Source: Clostridia bacterium
GTDB taxonomy: Bacteria; Bacillota_A; Clostridia; Christensenellales; Aristaeellaceae
Direction of reading: 5' to 3'
Assembly: GCA_017517815.1 (NCBI GenBank)
Contig: JAFWYA010000085.1
Coordinates: forward strand, 1-8,985
Length of the DNA stretch: 8,985 bases
Below are positions 6,124 to 8,985 of the stretch, one piece after another (position 1 is the stretch's first letter; every line of letters begins with the position of its first letter). A model generated the notes under the pieces. The model saw only the letters and a program-made list of their open reading frames with translations, had not been told where the DNA came from and searched no databases. The position numbers and the translations under genes were made by a program.

Positions 6124-7050
6124 CTATAGCAAAGGAACAAATAGCATAACGACAGCCAAAATTATCATCAAAATGCTACCAAACTGTATAGATAATAGAC
6201 CTAGATCCGATAGTTCTGGCTCAGTCTGGTACTTCCAGCGCGAACCAAAAAAGGCGGCATGTTGAGGATATAGGAAAGAAAGAGCACCAACGAGATAAAG
6301 AAGCGTGAAAGGAAAAACCATAGCGATGTGACCGCGCTGCTCGACTTTATCTTCAGAAATATTGATCATCAGTGGGATGAGCGTGCTTCGGCTTCGCTGA
6401 CCACCCTTTACGTTGATCATTGTCAACTTATCAGATCGAAGCAAATACTCACCCTTCTCGTTTGTGAACAGTACATTATGGATATCAGCATCCTGAATCC
6501 TGACACCGTTTTTCAAAACGACGGTCTCTCTTTCCGGCGTGCTGAGCTCCGGCTGATCAAAATAGATTTCCCTATAGTCAACAGTCTCTCCTGTAGAAGT
6601 GACAAGGTGAACAAATTGACCGATTTGCTGATTGTTTCCATCATAGATAGGTTCGGTCTGCTCCACAGCAGGCGCAAAGCTAAGCCCTGCGGCATCCAGA
6701 TCACTCAGCTCATAGACAAGATCATGTGAAAGCCATACGCCGCCAACCTCAATAGCCAGATAGGGAAAATTAACTGTTTCCAATGCCCATCCATCTGAAA
6801 AGGTAACACGATATCCTCCGTCACTGTGCCGTTCGAGAGAAGCAGATAGAGACTGATCATTCAAAACCAAATCGAATCCAGATGTAGAGGAATATCGAAT
6901 TCGATCTCCCGCAGGCGATGTAAACCAGCCATCCTGCTTGAGCTTCCAGAACTGATCGTAGTCCGCCACGCCTCTTTGATGGTTGAACCACAGTCCCAGC
7001 AGGAAAAACAGGATATAGATCGCTACCAGCACAGTAACCTTCTTCTTCAT
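6124..7050 (-). CDS. Three-pass membrane protein with a large outer domain
   Basis: This is a 308-residue protein of unknown function. Residues 4-23 form an amino-terminal membrane helix that could be read as an uncleaved signal. About 24-240 is a soluble, strand-rich region with no cysteine, probably outside the membrane. Helices at about 243-262 and 287-306 make a carboxy-terminal hairpin. The loop between the last helices (AAFFGSRWKYQTEPELSDLG) resembles a short motif, an aromatic-rich stretch followed by EPS/ELSD before a final helix, that I recall from small Firmicutes membrane proteins. I cannot name the family with confidence. The ATG follows TAAGGGGGT by about 6 bases, and that ribosome site overlaps the stop of the upstream zinc-ribbon gene. 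The 12-base gap shows cotranscription. Confidence 0.8.
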   Translation of the reverse strand: MKKKVTVLVAIYILFFLLGLWFNHQRGVADYDQFWKLKQDGWFTSPAGDRIRYSSTSGFDLVLNDQSLSASLERHSDGGYRVTFSDGWALETVNFPYLAIEVGGVWLSHDLVYELSDLDAAGLSFAPAVEQTEPIYDGNNQQIGQFVHLVTSTGETVDYREIYFDQPELSTPERETVVLKNGVRIQDADIHNVLFTNEKGEYLLRSDKLTMINVKGGQRSRSTLIPLMINISEDKVEQRGHIAMVFPFTLLYLVGALSFLYPQHAAFFGSRWKYQTEPELSDLGLLSIQFGSILMIILAVVMLFVPLL

Positions 7051-7062
7051 GTAAAGACCCCC

Positions 7063-7521
7063 TTATTCGGAGAAGGTATGTTTCTGCGGCAGCTTCTTTC
7101 CACAACTGTTGCAGAAACGGTAATCATCCTCCACCGGAGTTCCGCAATAAGGACAGAAGGCATCGGCTTCTGAAACGGATTCGTGCTGGGCGGAAGCAGG
7201 CTCTCCAAAACGCTCGTTTAGCGGGTCGGGCTCTTCACTGCTGTCCACGATGTCATATTCCGAAAAACGTTTCTTGCCCGTGGCATTTTTGAAATTGTAA
7301 ACAGCAGACACAACTGCGATAATGATAAACACAACGCCAAAAAGCGGAAAGATCGCATCGATTCCTCCACCAAACGCTGGATCGTGAAAAGTCCCTATTC
7401 CTCCAAAGGATGAACTCATACTGGACGCACCGATTGTCCATAGTAGTCCGAACACAGCGATTACAATGCACATGATCCCACCCATCATGGATGGGCCTCT
7501 GCCGGGTTTAATACTTTTCAT
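7063..7521 (-). CDS. Two-pass membrane protein with carboxy-terminal zinc ribbon
   Basis: This is a 152-residue protein. Membrane helices lie at about residues 12-31 and 57-77, with a short Gly/Ser-rich loop between them. A charged linker (about 80-120, containing EEPDPLNERFG) leads to a zinc ribbon with Cys123-x2-Cys126 (CPYC) and Cys137-x2-Cys140 (CNSC), typical of the FCPYCGTPVEDDYRFCNSCG type. With two helices both ends are on the same side, most likely the cytoplasm because metal-binding cysteines are usually kept there. Similar proteins with a conserved KPGRGPS amino end and NATGK after the second helix occur in Clostridia, as far as I recall, without known function. TAAGGAGAAG upstream of the ATG at 7521 supports the start. 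It lies 30 bases after the small membrane gene and 12 bases before the three-pass gene. Confidence 0.85.
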   Translation of the reverse strand: MKSIKPGRGPSMMGGIMCIVIAVFGLLWTIGASSMSSSFGGIGTFHDPAFGGGIDAIFPLFGVVFIIIAVVSAVYNFKNATGKKRFSEYDIVDSSEEPDPLNERFGEPASAQHESVSEADAFCPYCGTPVEDDYRFCNSCGKKLPQKHTFSE

Positions 7522-7551
7522 AATGCTTCTCCTTATGAAACAGATGATGGA

Positions 7552-7830
7552 TTACTTCGCTTTGATGGAATTAACAAGTTTTCGAATGAAGAAAAGAAGG
7601 AAGTACAGGATCAATGCATCTGCGATCAAAGCGGCGATATTCAGATGAACCGCAAATGCGCCTGTGCTTGTTACAAGAATGGTGTAGAAAGCAAACGGTA
7701 GTCCCAGCAGAAGAGACGATCCGTCTGCGGAAGTGTTTTGCGTTGCCTCAAAGCAGGCAGGAATCAAAGCCAGAATCAGCAGAAGCATCAGCGCCCACGC
7801 AGCAAGCTTCCAGTTCCAACATTTTTTCAT
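7552..7830 (-). CDS. Small hydrophobic membrane protein (92 residues)
   Basis: This is mostly membrane. Helices lie at about residues 8-27 and 62-83, with a third possible segment at about 38-55 (LLLGLPFAFYTILVTS). The second half (GLPFAFYT, then VHLNIAALIADALI) resembles a recurring pattern in small Clostridia membrane proteins, a G-x-P-x-x-F-Y stretch followed by a short loop and a final helix with Asn/Asp. No function is known to me. The ATG overlaps the stop of the SH3b gene as ATGA and has AGGAGGT (7839-7845) 8 bases upstream, so it is a real coupled gene. The LIPAC segment is not a convincing lipobox because it is within a helix and has Pro at -2. Confidence 0.82.
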   Translation of the reverse strand: MKKCWNWKLAAWALMLLLILALIPACFEATQNTSADGSSLLLGLPFAFYTILVTSTGAFAVHLNIAALIADALILYFLLFFIRKLVNSIKAK

Positions 7831-8894
7831 TCAGGCATACCTCCTAACGGGAACCATTCTGCATCCTTTTTTGCATTCTGCTCCACAAGCAGAGCGTGAA
7901 ACGACGGCTCAGAAATGCTTTCGTCACCTTTGAAGTATTGAATGGCTTCGCCGGCGCTTTGGGACTTGGCCAGAGGAACTATGAAAGCTGAACCACCAAA
8001 GTGGGCATATCCAAAACCGCTGTCTGCCGCACTGGATGAGAAGGAGAAAGTACCATCCTCCTTCAGCTCAAACATGGAACGATAGACAAACTCATATCCC
8101 CATACAATGGAATCGGCGCGCTGCAGCACCAAATAACCGTAATAATGATCCCCATTCACACATTGTTCCAGAACCAGTTCATTCTCACCGGAGTTGTCTA
8201 CATCGACATATGCATAGCGCGGGAAAGTTACGCTTGCACCCTCAAAGAGTTTTTCTCCAATTTCTGAAAGGCTCAGATACATTTCAGCCTGTGCGTGATA
8301 AAAGCGTTCGTTTTCATACAGAACCGCCTGAAGGTTGGCGGGCAGAGGAGAAGTGGTATCGATTCTGCCCTGAAAATAGCGTATTGGTTCGCGTACCTCG
8401 CCGGTCATCGTTACATAGTCCGAATGAACATACCCCTTATATCCGTCTGCAAATACAAGATACCAGTGATCGGCAGTTTCGCCAAGAATGGTGAGTTCTT
8501 CGCCGCCATACAGCTTATTCAGCTGCTTTGAATTGGTGGTCGGAGCTTCGCGCAGGTTTACCCAGTCTTTTGCCTTCACAACGCCGATACGCTTGGCGTA
8601 TGGGACATTTTCGGGATATGGGCCGTTGTACAAATAGCGTGACATCATATAGCCGCTTTCTTTGCCGATGGTCACCTTGACCCACTCTTGCGTGAGATCC
8701 GAATGATAATAAATAGCTACGCCGCTGAAATACAGTCCCAGCGACTTTGCCTCCTGAGAAGGCGCAGCCCGAAGATGCACTCTATCTGAGGTTCCGGCGT
8801 CAATCCAAGCGATGCCTTCGCTTTGTTCTGCAAAGGCAAAACCAGCAGAAAACAAAGTACACATCAAACACAGAAGAAGAATCAGTTTTTTCAT
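7827..8894 (-). CDS. Exported protein with two bacterial SH3 domains
   Basis: This is a 355-residue secreted protein. Residues 1-22 form a signal peptide ending AFA before Glu23. The first SH3b domain spans about 28-88 (VHLRAAPS at 39-46, SGYMMSRYL at its end). The second spans about 103-163 (VNLREAPT at 112-119, GYKGYVHSDYV at 151-161). SH3b domains usually bind cell-wall peptides. Downstream, YVDVDNSGENELVL (about 229-242) resembles an Asp/Asn-rich metal-binding loop. The remainder to 355 is strand-rich and unrecognised. No catalytic domain such as NlpC/P60 is visible, so a binding or sensing role on the wall is more likely than hydrolysis. The ATG at 8894 is chosen over the GTG at 8903 because GAAAGG (8903-8908) lies 8 bases before it. 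It overlaps the next gene by 4 bases. Confidence 0.88.
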   Translation of the reverse strand: MKKLILLLCLMCTLFSAGFAFAEQSEGIAWIDAGTSDRVHLRAAPSQEAKSLGLYFSGVAIYYHSDLTQEWVKVTIGKESGYMMSRYLYNGPYPENVPYAKRIGVVKAKDWVNLREAPTTNSKQLNKLYGGEELTILGETADHWYLVFADGYKGYVHSDYVTMTGEVREPIRYFQGRIDTTSPLPANLQAVLYENERFYHAQAEMYLSLSEIGEKLFEGASVTFPRYAYVDVDNSGENELVLEQCVNGDHYYGYLVLQRADSIVWGYEFVYRSMFELKEDGTFSFSSSAADSGFGYAHFGGSAFIVPLAKSQSAGEAIQYFKGDESISEPSFHALLVEQNAKKDAEWFPLGGMPE

Positions 8895-8912
8895 CTGCAA
8901 CACCTTTCGAAG

Positions 8913-8985
8913 CTAATCATTTGTTGGCTCTAAAAAGCTATGCCAAATATAGCCGGTCAGCGTGGTGCGCCCTGTTTCATACTCA
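8913..8985 (-). CDS. Carboxy-terminal end of a gene cut by the right edge
   Basis: Reading the minus strand from 8984 there is an open frame of 23 codons ending in TAG at 8915-8913. The visible end includes TTLTGYIWHSFLEPTND. The segment GYIWHSFL resembles the last strand of an SH3b domain (compare GYVHSDYV in the next gene), so it may be another SH3b protein, but this is a weak guess from a few residues. Its stop lies 18 bases before the next start, consistent with an operon whose promoter is beyond the window. Confidence 0.5.
   Translation of the reverse strand, partial: EYETGRTTLTGYIWHSFLEPTND

Noticed and set aside
1..8985. Mobile elements, CRISPR arrays, tRNA or rRNA genes, riboswitches
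   Set aside because: I saw no transposase or integrase, no regularly spaced repeats, no cloverleaf or conserved rRNA segments, and leaders are too short or lack recognisable riboswitch cores.

Overview
The window looks like chromosomal DNA from a Gram-positive gut-type Clostridia relative, possibly Christensenellales or Oscillospirales. I infer this from the near-balanced base composition (judged by eye), the strong AAGGAGG ribosome sites before most genes, tightly overlapping operons, ECF sigma factors paired with single-pass membrane partners, PepSY-like outer domains, SH3b-containing exported proteins and a zinc-ribbon membrane protein. No lineage marker gene is present, so placement below class is a guess. 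There is no mobile element, CRISPR array, rRNA or tRNA gene that I can support.

Left to right: the 3' end of an unrecognised gene (1-447, +) closes with a clear intrinsic terminator. A regulatory interval of about 145 bp holds a plausible vegetative promoter, an inverted repeat around its -10 element and an ECF-like promoter. Operon 1 (645-3237, +) follows: an ECF sigma factor, a membrane-anchored putative anti-sigma factor and a secreted protein, joined by 4-base GTGA and ATGA overlaps. After a terminator comes operon 2 (3409-5212, +): a second, different ECF sigma factor overlapping by 11 bases a second membrane protein with two PepSY-like extracytoplasmic regions. It ends at a very strong GC-rich terminator.

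The right half is on the minus strand and converges on operon 2. In transcription order it has the tail of a gene cut by the window edge, an exported two-SH3b protein, a 92-residue membrane protein, a two-pass membrane protein with a cytoplasmic-type zinc ribbon, a three-pass membrane protein with a large outer domain, and a SanA/YdcF-family (DUF218) membrane-anchored protein. Gaps of -4 to about 50 bases suggest one transcript ending at a hairpin near 5329-5371.

Together the window reads as a cell-envelope neighbourhood: two independent sigma/anti-sigma sensing modules facing a cluster of exported and membrane proteins, one of which (SanA-like) belongs to a family linked to the envelope permeability barrier. 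A regulatory link between the plus-strand modules and the minus-strand cluster is inference from proximity only.
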